From assembly GCA_949317995.1 (NCBI GenBank), contig OX439036.1, forward strand, positions 26,619,854 through 26,683,853: a stretch of 64,000 nucleotides of DNA. Direction: 5' to 3'. The notes beneath the pieces were generated by a model. The model was not told the origin of the DNA. It saw nothing but the letters and a program-made list of their open reading frames with translations, and did not search any database. The first letter of the stretch is position 1. Every line of letters begins with the position of its first letter. This DNA comes from Acholoe squamosa. Lineage: Eukaryota; Annelida; Polychaeta; Phyllodocida; Polynoidae. The position numbers were made by a program, and so were the translations under genes. Of this stretch, positions 13,701-28,700 are shown piece after piece.

Positions 13701-16700
13701 CAGGTGAGTTTCCAGTGAATAGAGGCTATTGTTTCATTGGCTGATAATACATCCCACTATTTCGGTAGGGTGGGCGGTATACATGGTATCACACTGGTAC
13801 TTAAAACATTCAAATGGACCCGCATCTATTGGAGGCTAGGGACCCAATACAAAACTTTGGCTATCTTGATCTTGTCTTGATCCTCTAGTCAGTGTATTCT
13901 GGCTACAAAAGCTTTCTAGCACACACTTCCTTACCCGCTCCAACTCAACACTGTAAGGGACTATCTATCCGTAGTCACAACATTAGACAGACGCAACGCG
14001 GCCTGTGACATTGTTGGGTGAAAGATTTCATGAATTTCTGATGAGCAAAATGTAGTACATGACAGAGGGTAGTGGATGGGTTACCTGTAGCTGAGGGCCT
14101 GCCATGATACATATTATGTACAAACTCACGAACGACACAACACTCTCGTTAAACTGCCTACATGTCTATTCAAGGATTCTCGTTATTGAGTAACTCACCC
14201 AGACTAGGGGATGAGCTGCTCACCCCTGGCCGTGTTGTATATCATTGACAACTGGGAAGGTGTGACAGAGGAGCTGCCTGGTGGTGTTTGCCTAGTAATT
14301 GGCAGGCTGAAGCCTTATTCATCTTGCAGGCTGCCCTTGTGTTGGGTCATATATATACCAGAACTGCTGCGTGCATTGGAAACCCGGTATACAGCTGAAA
14401 CAGTCTGCTATGCAGCTCTTACATCTTAAACAACAAGAACAAAGTTACAACTGGAATCTGTGATTACAAATACTCTGTATATTACTCTTCTTTTGTCAAC
14501 AATAATATCGAACAGATATTTAACTGGAATGTATTGAATTGCCCCTGCGATATTTGCATGATTATCTTGAGTGAGCATGAGGTATGTGTTGGTGCATTTC
14601 TAATGCTCATGCCACACTCACCACAAGGCCGTGACTACATGCCCCAGATTACTGTATGAAACTTGGTCCCTCCCATGAGCAGTTCAGTATGTGAGTGATA
14701 TAAAAACCTGCGTAACCTATCACCCGGCCTCACCCCCTAGCCCCTAGGGATAAGTTCGTGCTATCGCAGCCAACAACTCTTTAATCCTATTGACTCCCCA
14801 GGGGGAACTGAGTGCAATGTATGTCTGATAAACGACTACCCCAAAGGGATGAGACACCTGGCTGCTCAGGTGGGAGATAGGCTGATGTGATGGTAGTGTC
14901 AGGGGTGAGGTACTGAAAGGGAGGGGGCTTCACCTCCACAGTATTGTTATCAACATTAAGACATTATAATAGGTTAACAATACATTCTACAAACACTTAT
15001 TCAACCTTGCGTACATTAATAACTGACCATTTTAAACCCTTCCAATGGTATGCAAAGTACTATATTGCCAGAATGGCAATAGTTGCAGCGCACATAGGCA
15101 ATTGCCTTAGAGTGAATGTCACATAATCCTTGGTTGGAATTTCAATAGCTGTGAGCCCATGGATTGAACATTGTCATCATGATATAGTAACGATATTTAT
15201 GGCAGCTTAGAAGCACTTAGTCGTCCATTATAAGGCTGCCAGACTGTCATTAGCCGTGCCGCATATCACATCACAAATCAGCAGGCGTCCACGCCGTTAC
15301 TATGGCTTCAGACACATATTTAATGTTGATAAATAAGGACATCCCAGCACGGATCCCTCTATTGAGGGCAGCCATTGAGCTGTGCCTGAAGGATCAGCTA
15401 TCAGCTGGTTACATGGCATACACTTGTATGGCACAACATTATAGCCAGTAATTGCAAATGGACTATGTTGTTGAATATCAACGAGATTGGTAGGATCTCT
15501 ACAAGTCGGTTCTGTTATATTTTGCTGTCTAAAATGGTGAACTAAATCATGTATGCATTCTCTAACTTATACAGAGAATACGTCCCAATTGCCCTACTAC
15601 AGTTTGGTGTAAGAAAAAGAGTTGATACTGGTAGGCAACCCGTGTGAGATGTGTAGACCATCAATGTCAAATCATCGTAACGTATTTTATCCAAAGGCAA
15701 AAGGGGTAGGGCCAGGGGTCATATCTCCCACTTTTGACCGACCCCAAAACAGATGAAACCTAAAAGTGGGAACTTGTATAGACTGACAGCTATCCCCAAG
15801 CATAAGTCCTGGTTTTGTTGTGCAATCCCTCAGAGCTCCCTTCAGGTGAGGCACACTCTGGAGCTCCTCCTGACCTTAATATTTGACCTAAAGGGGAGTT
15901 TGGGGCCTCGATTTCATTGTAATGAATTGGCGGCCATACTAATAGCTCGTACTAAAAGAAATATGATAATTCTACACCTGGTGATGTTATGAAGACTTCT
16001 TTGACATTCTTGCCACAGAAATAACATGAATAGGTAACTAGAGGAAAGCATTAAAACGCTGTTAACTTGGAAAGAGTGTTACCTTTCATGTCTGTGTATA
16101 TCACCCCCCTCCCCTTCATTCTGAAATTGTCCCATGCCTCAGAATCACTCTCCCATTATAGACTCATATTCTCCATGTATATGAGGATGGATGAGGGATC
16201 TGCTTGAAGAGTGTCATACAGGCTACCATGACTAATGACATCAGCATCTATTCCCTCTGTGGTTAACACAGACACAAAAAGGGCGGGGACAAAAAGGTTT
16301 CCCAATGGAATGTGTATTATTCACCATTGGACTCCCAAAGCGTCCCCTCTCTGCCATTCAAGTACAACATTTTGTTAGCCATCTATTGTAGAAACATCAC
16401 TCATTTATTCTACCACCAAAGTACATATTTATGATCTCAACATATTATTCTAACAGTATATGAACATATTTTTGTATAATTACACTTCTTTAATGCTTTA
16501 TTTCTACAACGTTTAGCCATCTCTGCCTCTTTTTTGGGGACCCCCAAAAGCATCTTAATCCATGGTGGTGCCTATAACCCTTTCCGAGTTAATCATAGGA
16601 TACCCCTGAGCACTTGTTCTTTTGTTTTTTGGTAATCACTGCAAGCAGCAAGTCTGTAGGTTATTGTCCCATATTGACCACAGATATATCAGAATTTTGG

Positions 16701-19700
16701 GAGGCTAACTGGGAAGTTCAACTAAAATATCTTATTTTGTTGAGGACATACGGTGTATTTTAGGGATCATACGATGTACTTTTTACTAGGTAGAGTAATC
16801 CTGCAGTAAGGTGCTCAGTGACTGCTCCCTGTACACTGGACTGTGACCACAGGTATGATCACAATTTCAGATCCAGCCTATGCTTATCTGAGAGGATATT
16901 TCACTGGATCTAGATAATGTACGAAAATGATTCAAAATGATCTGAAAAGCTATTAAAGAGATCTATAGAATGTAATCAGGACTGGAATATTTCAAAGAGG
17001 TCAAAAACCCCTATACCCCTCCTCCACTCTGAAACTGCTCCCCACGCCCCTGTGACCAAAAACCTAGATATATTTGATACAATATGCATTTTGCCACCGT
17101 TTAGAATGTGTAAACATGAATTATGGACACCCTAATAATAACACCAATAGACTGAAAGAGAAGTCTAATTATATGATCTAGCTACTCCATCTTTGTGTCT
17201 AGCCCACTAGGCCCCATAATCTACAGAGAACGGCACAAAGGTGCAAGAGTTACTTTCTTAAGCTGAAAACCGTCCAATTACATTAATGATGTAGCTCGGG
17301 CGCTTTTGACATCCGGCCTGGAAGGTGGTTTCTTTTTAACATTAAGCCCCAATCCTCCCGCAGCTGTAAGGGGAAGGATTGCTGTTCCTGTCGTACTGAT
17401 TGGTGTCCCCTCTTGTCAGATGTGGACGACTCAGTCACCTAGGGGGATGGGGGCTTTCAGAGCACTATAATGACCAATGTACTGTTTCAAGATTATGGAT
17501 GTGGGCTTATTCTACCACTAGTCTAAAGGTCTTATCAACCACTAAATATAGTATATGCAAGGATAAAGTCTTCAAAATGTATACTGAAGACCTCGACCTC
17601 GAGAACAATGGTTGCTAATCACATATTACAGGGGTATGTATGATTTCATAATTGCATTGTATAGATCTTTCTTTGCTCATCACCATGTCTAAACACATTA
17701 AGATATAAAGAGTTTAGAGGTAATCAAATAACCGGAGCTAATTTGAAATGCATTATGTCTTCTGTATAGGTGCTGTCAAATATGTAGTAGTATATGAGGC
17801 CAAATAACGTGCATTGACACTCAGATGTAATACAGCACCCAGTTTTCAGGCTACTGTCAGGATAACGACCCCCCCCCCTACTCACACACATATACGTCTA
17901 GGCTCAACATTGCCTCTACTCATATTGTAATTCCTAGAAGCCAGGGGGATATTTCCTTCTATCACACTAACCTTTTCGAAGTAAAAGAAATAGTCCTCGA
18001 CACGAAACCAGGTGATATATACTTTTGCTGGCAAGGTGGCGTCCTTACTTACAACTTACAAGGAATAGCAGTCTCCCCTTGGACTGGGCACTAGCGATTA
18101 ATCCCAATCAGGCTTACCGTAGTGCCTCTGGTAAGACAGAGCCAGGGCGCCCGGTGCAGTCAATCAAACTACCAGTTGCCATGGTAACCTAAGCACGCTG
18201 CTCCCCCCTGAAGCCCTAGTAGTAACCATTAATGACTGAGGTGGAAGTGGGCCCCTTCCTGTTTATACGGCACATGGGCAACATAACCTGCGGGTGTCTG
18301 GGACCACCACTCCTCCAGTAAGCTATGCCTATGGACCCAGGAGGATAGGCATGCCTCATGCAGATGGAAATGACAGAGGCATGCCTATTTTTTATTCCAT
18401 TGTCGACATTCTTTCCCACATCCAACTTAAATTCAATTGGTGAAGACATGATAAATAGCCCAATCGCTTGAGACACCCTCTATTAAATCCATATGTAGGT
18501 GCAGGATATCTTTTTCGCCAGAGATATAATTATGTTTTTTACGGTTTCCACAGCCTTAATGTTTCAAGTAGGTTTTCCTTTCTCACAAGTTTAGAATTCG
18601 CCGTTTTTATGAGGTCGAATCTTAAATGCCCAAGCTCAGCGGCATGTAAGGGAAGCGTTCAGATAGGCCAAAAATACGATTCTTCTGAATCCAGTGAGTA
18701 CACATAATTTTCATAGCTATAAAACAGTTTTAGTTTTACATGGGTGCCATGTTGAACATCAAGGTCTATGTACTACTCACTAGATTCCCAATGTCGTATT
18801 TATAGAAGAATCCCATAGGTTCTGGAAGACTCTAATGCTAGTCAGGGAAACGGCCAATAACCTGACCTCCTGCTCCTCAGTGTCTGCGGGATGGATTCTG
18901 CCTGGCATGGAACTCAATGCCAATTGCCTACAGCAGATACATTCTACTGCACAGTGCTTCATCTACTATACAATCACATATCTTGTCAAAGCCTACACTA
19001 GTTGCCTACCCATCCAATACACCCCCCCCCCACCCTATATGACCTTATCATATTTGGTGTTGGTGAGGCATTTTAATCATTCTCGAGGCAGCTGAATTGA
19101 TCCATCTACAATTGTGTCTATTATAGTCCTGCTTCATATACACACTACAAAGGCAACCTAAAATAATGGTCGGGATATTGCTGATCAGTACGAAGCCCTG
19201 CACAACTATATACCTCTAGGGAGCAGCTCTGGTTGTGAGACTGAGCTGCTCAGTGTCGGCTCCATGTGTGCTCTACTTACACCCTTGATACCACCATAAT
19301 TTACAGTGGACAACATAACATGAGTTCACAGAGGGATACAGATCGTAGTCTCAGCACGATTGCGGTCCGTGATATGCGGGCAGCAGCAGGTATTACCCCT
19401 CTCCCAGGAACCATCCCAAGCAACTCGTCCCATTTCGCGCACACCAAAATCGCTGACGTCGGCAGATTCTCCTCAGTACAACTCAAGTGGAAGCAAAGCT
19501 GTTGGGGGCGGCCAGGGTCAACGCTACTGCTCCTCAACCAGGCACTGGGCTGCCAATATGTATGGCATCAGTAGGCCTCATGTTGCAAGGGATATCTTAC
19601 AGAGATGAAACTGGGTATTGAGAGAGTCCCTTAACATTTGTCATTATCTAATTCAGAATCTGGGAAAGTCTCTATTATATTGTTTGACGAGGTCTCAGGA

Positions 19701-22700
19701 GTTCCTGTTTTCAGAGAATTCTCTGAACACTTGGGTCTTCTGTCAATTGTGTCACTTCGCATATACACCGTTCTATATCTGATGTATCATACCCTTTACT
19801 TGAGTGAATCATATGTATCGTTCTTGGGCTTTAAGATTAATAAAGCTCAGACTACATGTACTGGGGAATACTGGAAATTCTATAAAAGTGACTTAATAAT
19901 AACTTTTCAGCACATGTAAATGATAAGTTCTTAGTGAGCCTGGATGTGAAAACTGTGAGAAACTTGGCAAGAACACGCAATTTACTACAGTAGGGATCAC
20001 GCCGTGTGCCACTATTTGGTAATGTCATCCAGGACTTCACTTTTAGTTGGAGAGTTACTCAATTTAGCCTTGGGCTGAGTATTAGGGAAGCCAGCTGCGA
20101 TTAGCTGCGGTTAATTAACGGTAGCCATTAGTAGGGGGCGAGGTCAGCCTATACAGAGCAGGTCAATTACAGAGCATCCCCAATACACTATTGTCCATAC
20201 GATGCCTATACAACTATACTATCAGATAAGGTGTTTGGGAGGAGATGCGATAGTCTGCTTTAATATCACTAGAGTCATACACTTCTATACCTGGTAAGCG
20301 GGATCCTAAGTGGGCTGACCCCTGCTGAATCTGGTACCTTGAGAGATAAGGACTGATGACAACCAGCATGATGGGGACCAGTTGTTACGTAATGTACCCT
20401 AAAAAGTCTGCACTGAATGAAAGGAATTTTCCGATTGGCCGATTATGTATCCCGCTAGTTCGATATACGCCGGTATTCCTACTGGGCTCTGTCATTGCTT
20501 TCTACTAAGGGAGTGAGTGAGTAATAGATGTTTAACGCCATTTCGACAGCTAAGGTCATATTCATGGCGAGAACGACATTACACAATTTCACAGAGGAAT
20601 GTGTCAGTGCCCGCGCATATGTGCACCACACACATCCTGAGGGGATAGGAAAGATGAGAAGTAGACCCTTTTAAGTGGGCTAGGGAAGCCCATTCTACTA
20701 AGGGAGTGGTCATTATTTATCAACAGGGGGGGTGGTGGGTTTGAGGGGGGGCGCAAAATTTTCAGACCCCTCCCGAGGGGGGGCTAAAAAAATTTTGACC
20801 CCTCTTGAGGGGGGGGCTAAAAATATTCACCCTCTTTTTAGCAAAAAAGCCCCCGCGCTACTATAGATCAAAGAGGGGCGCGAAAACTCTCCGCGCCGGA
20901 GGCGCGGCCGCAGAAAATTTTGACTGCCGTCGAGAGGGGGCGTAAAAAACTTTCGCACGTCCGCGCAAAAACCCACCACCCCCCTGTTGATAAATAAAGA
21001 CCACTCCCTAATGAGCCATTAGAAGCTCCCGCACGAGGCCTGTTTAGAGCATCGGCATTGCTTTTAACTGGCAGCGACGTAAGGTACAGATCACTCCCGA
21101 GACTCAGAGCCGACCACTAGGTGTGTTGATATTATAAGTTAAATGATAATCCGTCAACAAGGACACTGGATGTAGGACAGGGATGGCACGATTGTCTGAC
21201 TCCAGAACATGACCACTGTCCAACCAGTAAACTTGCCACAGCCTCAGATTGGGCAATATGATGGCAATGGGCACTGCTCTATGGGAGGGATAAAAACATA
21301 ATGGCAATTTCCAGGGTCTGAGCCTGGTCTATCTAAGAAGCTGAGGCAGCAGTCGGAGATGGAGGCCTGGATGGATGGGCTGGACACATACGGGTCATGT
21401 TGACCCATACAGTTTCTATTGCAGGGTGCCCTTTATATAGCCACTACACATGGAGAGTATGGTAGGACAGTGGTAGCCAGATTGTGAGGGGGGGGGGTGT
21501 TGTGAGGGGGCTGAAGAGGGATATTCGCGGCCTCCACTGCTCACCAGCTCTGCTAATACAACTTGCATAACGCAGCATGTCAATCAACGTTGGCTGTGAT
21601 TGCCGCTCAAACAAGGCCATAGTTACAGGAGGAGACCTGCACAGATTACCGTGTGTAGGAGCCCACAATCACCCCTCAATTAGCTGTCTCGTATAAAGCA
21701 GCCACACCCACACCCTTTGCACTATACACAGAGCCCCCTCATCCATCTGAACCATTTCTCAGCATCCTCACCCTCCAAGCTCTACCAGTCTGCGCTTAGG
21801 ATAATTTATGACACCCTTCTTCCCCCCTGCCCAGACTTCTTAAGATCTAATATCCCAAACATCTTCAAATCGGGTGATAGAGATTGGAGATTGAACCCAG
21901 TACCATGGACAGCATTGACGGCTCGGTTGGTACGGGCATCGACATGCAGCAGAGGTTTGTCAATAAACTAAGGCGGCCCACCGGGCTTATCCGACCTCAG
22001 TCCCGGGCACCCATCTCCTCCTTGCTGCTGCCGCCGTCATGACCACCCTGACAGGATGGTGGAGGTGGTTGTGTCGGTGCTGGTGGTTTCAGAAGCTGTG
22101 GTTGCCTCTAGCACGACCATGGTTTTCACCACTACTACTGGCAGAACAACCACCTTCTTAACCATCTCCACCACTGTTTGTGCTATTAGCCTGCAGGGGG
22201 TGGATGTCACATGGTAATATGGCTAGAATATGATAGGGCATATGCTTTCTATTAGACAGTCTTATATTGGGGGATGAACTGGGAACCTGTGTGAGGTGTG
22301 GGCGGTTGGCAAGGATGTAGAGGACCTTTGGATCCTCCGTTAGATCTCCTTTGGAGCTGCCGCTGTCACTAGTTCCTCAGGTCAAAGAAAACCCTGCTGT
22401 TATTGCTCTACCATAATTTCTCGACCAGCTTTCATTCCAGCTTAGCGTTTATGTCAGTTAACTCCTCCACCATTCCCCACTACTCCAGAGTGTAATGCCC
22501 TATCTGACTGCCATCACAATGAACTCCTTCTCATGTCTATACTTTTAACACTTATTTGAGCTGTACAATTATTCAATCACTTTGCTCTCATACAGGGCCA
22601 CCATTTCACATTAAGTATCCTGGTACCTGACATTACTTTAGGACTTCACTCATACTAGGAAACCACTGTCCTCAGATACTCTTATACCAGCTTTGTGCAG

Positions 22701-25700
22701 CCTATTGACACCTTTCAAAGAACTGTCATTTAGCATTGCCCTACCTCTCCTTTCATACATGGTAACCATTTCCTCTCGCTGCTCTCATTACAGGCCATTA
22801 CTTTTGGTATAGAAGATTGTTATTGCCTTAGGACCCATCTATATTAAGCAGTGCACTGACCTTATATCAGGATAATATTGGCCTATTAAATGTCCTATAT
22901 CAGGTTACCGTGAGAATACCACACCTCTTATAACTTCAATCGGTATTTTGGACTACTTTCCAGAAATTCATCTTACACTTTAACACTAGACTACCAATCC
23001 ATGCCAGAGGATAGAACTGATCTACCATCATCCCTTATGGAACTTGGACGCTTACCACCACCAGTTCCAAGGCAACACTGGTCTACCATTTATCCTTAAG
23101 GAACAGACTCCTCACTCACACCAGTATACCATTGGCCTTCGATAGCAGCCGATGGCAGAGGTTTAGGATGCCATCATCGGGGCATCATTCCCCGTATGTT
23201 TGCCTGTCATTTACCGATACCAGGCTATCATTGGCCCATTCTCCCTTCTATACCAGCCTGCCACTCACCCTTACCAGGCTACCATTTGGTGTACCATCCC
23301 TTCTATGCAAGCCTGCCACTGACCTATACCATGCATTGGTCTACCATCCTGCAACTCACCTATAGAGGGCTACCATTTGGTGTACCATCAGTCCCATAAC
23401 ATCCTGCAACTCACCTATACTAAGGTACCATCGGTGAACCATCAGTTCATTTACGTATACCATTAGCCCAAGATCCCTTTTTTATTTTATGTGAATAACT
23501 TCGTCCCATAGAGATAGCATTACGGAGCCGATCCGCACACCCCCAGTGGCGTAACGTGTGCCGATCCACCACAGCGGCCGATCCACCACTGCAGCCTCGT
23601 TCTGGGTGCATGTAAACATTCAAAATGGCGGACCGCCACTCGTACGGGGGACTACGGTAACAAATTTTGTTAATTTTCAGTTAATTAAAGACTCTAAAAG
23701 CATAAAATAAATATAGAACTAAACTCCCCTGGTGTCCTCGGTGGCCGATCCACCCCTCGGGGGGAGTCTCCCCCTTGTGGTGGATCGGCCACCTTGTACA
23801 CCACGGTCGTTTAGTTCTATCTATATATTAGCCTGTGTCTCAGCTATACCAAGCTACCATTGGTGTACCATAAGTCCTATACAAGGCAGCCACTCACCTA
23901 CACCAAGCTACCATTGGTGTGCCATCAGTTCTCTATCAGCCTGCCACTCACCTATACTAGGTTACGATTGGTCTATCATTCCTCTTATACTAGTCTACCA
24001 TTCATCTTTGACAGGGGTACCGGTCTACCATTCATCCTGTACAAGTCTACCAATGAGCTATATCAACCCACCATTGGTCTACCATCAATCTTAATCCAGC
24101 CTAGCACACTACTAGACTATATCAGCCATATATTCACCTATACCAGACCAACAATCAGTCTACCATTAATCTTACACCAGATACCACTTAACTATACCAG
24201 GCCACCATTGGTTACCATTCCTCATATACCAGGCTGACACTCCCTGTGCCAGCTGAAAGCTGGTGTGCCTCTTGCCACAGACGAGCAACCAACATCACTT
24301 GGCCTACTATTTCTCCTAAATCAAACAAACATTTTACTCCCATCCTTTATCTATCAGCACACTATTCCTCCTGTACTATACTCTAGGATTATCCTCTGGT
24401 AACAACCTCGCAACATCTATACCACTTGTGCCAGAAATTCATGGTTCACATTTCTTCTAAAAGTTGACTTTTTTTTATATCTGCTTAATGAGCCTACCAT
24501 TGCCTGTTTGTCAGTTTACCAATGGCCTACCATCCTACCAGTATCAGGTACATTGCAGACCTGCCTACTACCCTGCAGACGTCGGCAGGATCTGCAGAGA
24601 GGGTAGTCGTTCCTGTAGCCGCCCTTCGCTGGCGACCACACCCCTCTCTGTGTGCCTTACCCCTGTCAACCAACCCCTCCTTAGCTGATGCTGCTGCAGT
24701 TCCCTCCTGTTTCAATGCCCTTCCACAATCACACACCCACCTGCCACCCCCATCCTGGATCTCTATATACAATAAGACTTGTCCTACTCACCCAGATAGT
24801 TCTCATTTGCAGTAAAGTTCATGGCTCGGCCATGTAAAATTGTTGCTGTATTGAGGCGACAGTTAGCTCCACTGGTCTGTGAGAACTGGGATATTCTAAT
24901 GAGACTCTGCTAGCGCTGCGGCACGACTAGGCCTGCCCGGAGTGGGTCTCAGAGAGTGGATAGGGGAGGGAGGGGGTGGATGCTGTGGGGTACAGGAGTC
25001 TAAGGGGTGGAGTATAGTGTGTGCTGCTACTGCTGCTGCTTCTTCCACTGCTGCTGGTGCTGCTCCTACCGGAGGGGCGGTGGACTATTGGTAGCCGTGG
25101 AGGAAAGGTAGGGCACACAGCAGAGCACTGCGCAGCAAGGCAGTGACAGATACTGGAGATATTGATACCAGCACCAGCACCACACTAACTCCATCTAGCC
25201 CACCACTACAGCCGCGCTGTACATCATACTGTATATTAACAAACGCTCCACTCTGATATGCCGCCTCTCTATTGGTGATGGTAGTTGTGGGAGGATAGAG
25301 TATGAAGGCTACTATTCCCACCCAAAGTCAAATAGTCATATTTCATGTGGAAGGCTGGATGAAGGCAATACCAGTTCATTCCACCTTCAGCTCTAAGACT
25401 CCTCCCCCACAATGGACAGGAAAGCTGCCCTGAGAGATGCATCCTCGAGGCTATACCCACTTCATAGAACATACTGCCTCCTCAACATATCTCACATTCT
25501 CCTTCTAAACCTCCCATGCACTTTATCAGTCCATAATAAATTACTACCTTGCTTTCAATGGGCGTGGATATCTAGGAAATGACCCCCTTTCCATTTCTCA
25601 ACCAGATTTGCATTTCAATTACCAGAAAATGACTTTCATAGACCAAACTCTCAACCATTGACCCCAGTCCCACATATTCCTCTCCTGTTTTCCTCACCTA

Positions 25701-28700
25701 TTTAAAATGCCTACTGAATCAGTCTCGGTAAATGCAACACCTGTTTGTTCAGTATATAGTGCATCCTTCTTGGCCTAGTTCCTGGAACTTCATTTTTATA
25801 CTTATTACCTAGGCCTAACTACTTTGCCGCATGATGAATTACAATCTCCTGGGTGGTGTCCCGTTCTTATTTGCACTAACACATCTTCCTTATTACCTTT
25901 CGACCAGCTCACTCGTCCTATTTCCTGTGGACAGATTACTTCCTCTACATCTATATAATCATGTTCCTCGTATGGGTAGGAAAGCTTCCAGAAAATTCAT
26001 GAATGACAGATATCTGTAAAATGTTTCCAGAAGAGTTCAATTGAAAAACCTTTAAAATCTGACATTCACTTATGTATATCAACAACGTTCGACTGACAAA
26101 AATTATATGTTTTTATGGAATTCAGGTACACAAAAGCTGATACCATGATGATATCATTTTAATCAGGAGTTCTCCACTTTGCTACATTTATAGTGCAATA
26201 GTATCAGGGATGAAGGTTACTGAGCACAAAAATCCCTGAAATACTTAATTAGATTCTCTGAATTAGAGGGTTTCTAATAAAATATACACGTCTTTGCAAC
26301 TTGAAAATCTCTGAAATCAGGGAAACCCCTGAAGACTTCCATCCCTGTAGTATGGACCATCATTAATGGCGTCAGGCCATGTGATATGCAGAACCCTACC
26401 TCAACCCGCTCGTCTCTAATATTACAGAGCATCCTTCCTGCCTAAAGCACTCTCAAACAGCAGGGCACACCTGGAGGCGGCTGGCCAGGTAAGCAGTTCC
26501 AGCCCTACCATGTGAATGGTGTCAGCAGGCCACATATGCTGTACATGGGAACTCTAGTAGGAGTTAACAGATTGTCGGAATAACTCACGTAGTTATAGAT
26601 GGGGCAAGTGTGGCAAATACAGCACGTGGATACTGACAGGAGGAATGTGAGAAAGCATGAGAACAGTGGCTTTGGAGAGGTGGAATATACTGAATAAGAA
26701 TGCTGTTAGAAGAGAAAGACTCTAATATTCGAGGTACACTAGGTGGAGCATATATTAGGGCAGGGCAGAGGAACAAATACAAATGCAGCACGTAGATAAA
26801 ATGGAAATCAGAAGAATGAATAATCCCAAGTAGACTGATGGGGGAGAGAGAAGGAAAGAGCTTTTGGCGGCTATTGACCGCAGGGCTTTCATTGAACTGT
26901 TTCCATTCACGGGGAAAGACGGTAATATGGGGGCACAAAGCAAATCAGCTTGGCTAATTTGTGAGTTGGCAGGGAGTTAGAGGTGGATCGGTGGGCTTGG
27001 TTGGTATGGTTGTGTGGCAGTGCTGTCGAAGGCTTACTTGTATTGGCGGAGATAGCTGCAACTGACTCGGGGCAAGGTTTAACATTCGATTCTGTGTGGA
27101 ATGCCTGATTATACACAGACCAGGCATGGGACTGGGTTTTAAGGAAATTTCCGAGAGGGTGATTGAATTCCTCTTCCAAGTGGTGTTTGAGAGCAATTTT
27201 ATGGGACGAGGCCAACCCCCCCCCCCCCCCATTAATGTTAAAATTTCAGTGGATCTGTGCAAATTACGAGGATGATCTGTCTGTCTTTCAATTTCCAGCT
27301 TTCCGGAAAGTTTCTGAAGAATCTCATTCCTGATAGACATTGTTGTTAACAGGAAATCTGAGTCGTGTATGGAGTCTGGATACACTACTACGACCAAGGT
27401 CCACTTTGCTACATATCGCATGTACAGGAATACACATTTTCCTAGGGTACAATGTAATTCAAAGTGACAGTGCCATGTGTCAAACACCATTCTGTCTACA
27501 ATCTTTAAGGTACAGCTTCTCAGTTTTTGAAGGTAATATCTAAGTGTAATCTAATAACTCCAGGTTACTGCTTGTTGATAATTTCAAACGTAGAACTTGT
27601 CTACAGGCTAACCCTGGTTTAGCATTTTAATAGTGCTGGCTGAATAATATTGATATCCCAACCTTTTATCTCTTATTTGAATTACATATAGATCAAATTT
27701 TAAGGAACAGGAAAATCCTTTGTCAATTATTAAATAAGCTCTGTCCCTTCACATTCCACCTTTCGTTACATCTTTTGAGATCAAACCATATGCTCTCTTG
27801 GCTCGTATATAACTCCGGACAAGAAAAAAAATGAGCCCTAAAAAGTGATGAGCTTTTTCCTCGGAAGTGCGATCAAACAGTGTAAATCGGAGGGGGGGGG
27901 GTCTCCCCCAGAAATTTTATTGATTTTGAGAAGTCAAATGGTGCTTTTTGTGGATGGCTGATGCCCTTGTATGTGAAATCTTTCTAAGACCACCCCCCTA
28001 CATAAATGGTAAAATGATATCTCATTAGATCTGGATGATCACCAGATTGACCCTGACAGATCATAGAAAAACTGAAAAAGAAACTGAGGAGTTTGCACAT
28101 ATGCCAATTGAATAGGTAAGCAGACAGTCAAATAACGAAGTGCCTGCTGACACCTATGTATATACACTGGTACTGTGTCAGTCAGCTCTATATCAATGTA
28201 CCCACATGAGACCAGCAACTCACTCACATCTGTACACGCAACTAGTTTATTTACTAGTTTAGTGAAATTATATCCTTTCAGTATAATTAGAATCAGCATC
28301 TACCCCCCCCCCTCCATGCTTTTATCCTTTCATTCAATCATAAATTGTACATACTGCTACATGGAACTAGCTACAGGCAGTAGTTTTTGGCCACGTATAC
28401 TTGTTCTGTATGATGACTACTTTCTGCAATAAAAACCTCTTCAAATTTAAAATACCACAGATCAAATACACATGGAAATATGAGGTATGGAATTGTCACA
28501 GATCAATTACACATGGAAATAGGAGGTACGAAATTATAGCGACCCTGTAATTAAAAGGGTATGTAACACACATACAACGTATTTCTGGGACAGCTGTAAC
28601 ACTGCCACCACACAGAGGCAGCTCTATCTGTTGATTAGGGCTGGAACTTCATCTGGGAGATAGCTGCCACTGTTATCAATATACCATGGTGGCTGCTGCC

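Noticed and set aside
18118..18190. ATG in good context plus donor GTAAGC on the minus strand
   Set aside because: It ends in phase 2, which cannot join the phase-1 PDZ8 exon. It serves as a reminder that such pairs occur by chance.
26585..26938. 117-codon minus-strand ORF followed by a GTGAGT
   Set aside because: There is no recognisable domain, the composition is skewed to Ser/Pro/His and no acceptor fits. It is probably chance.
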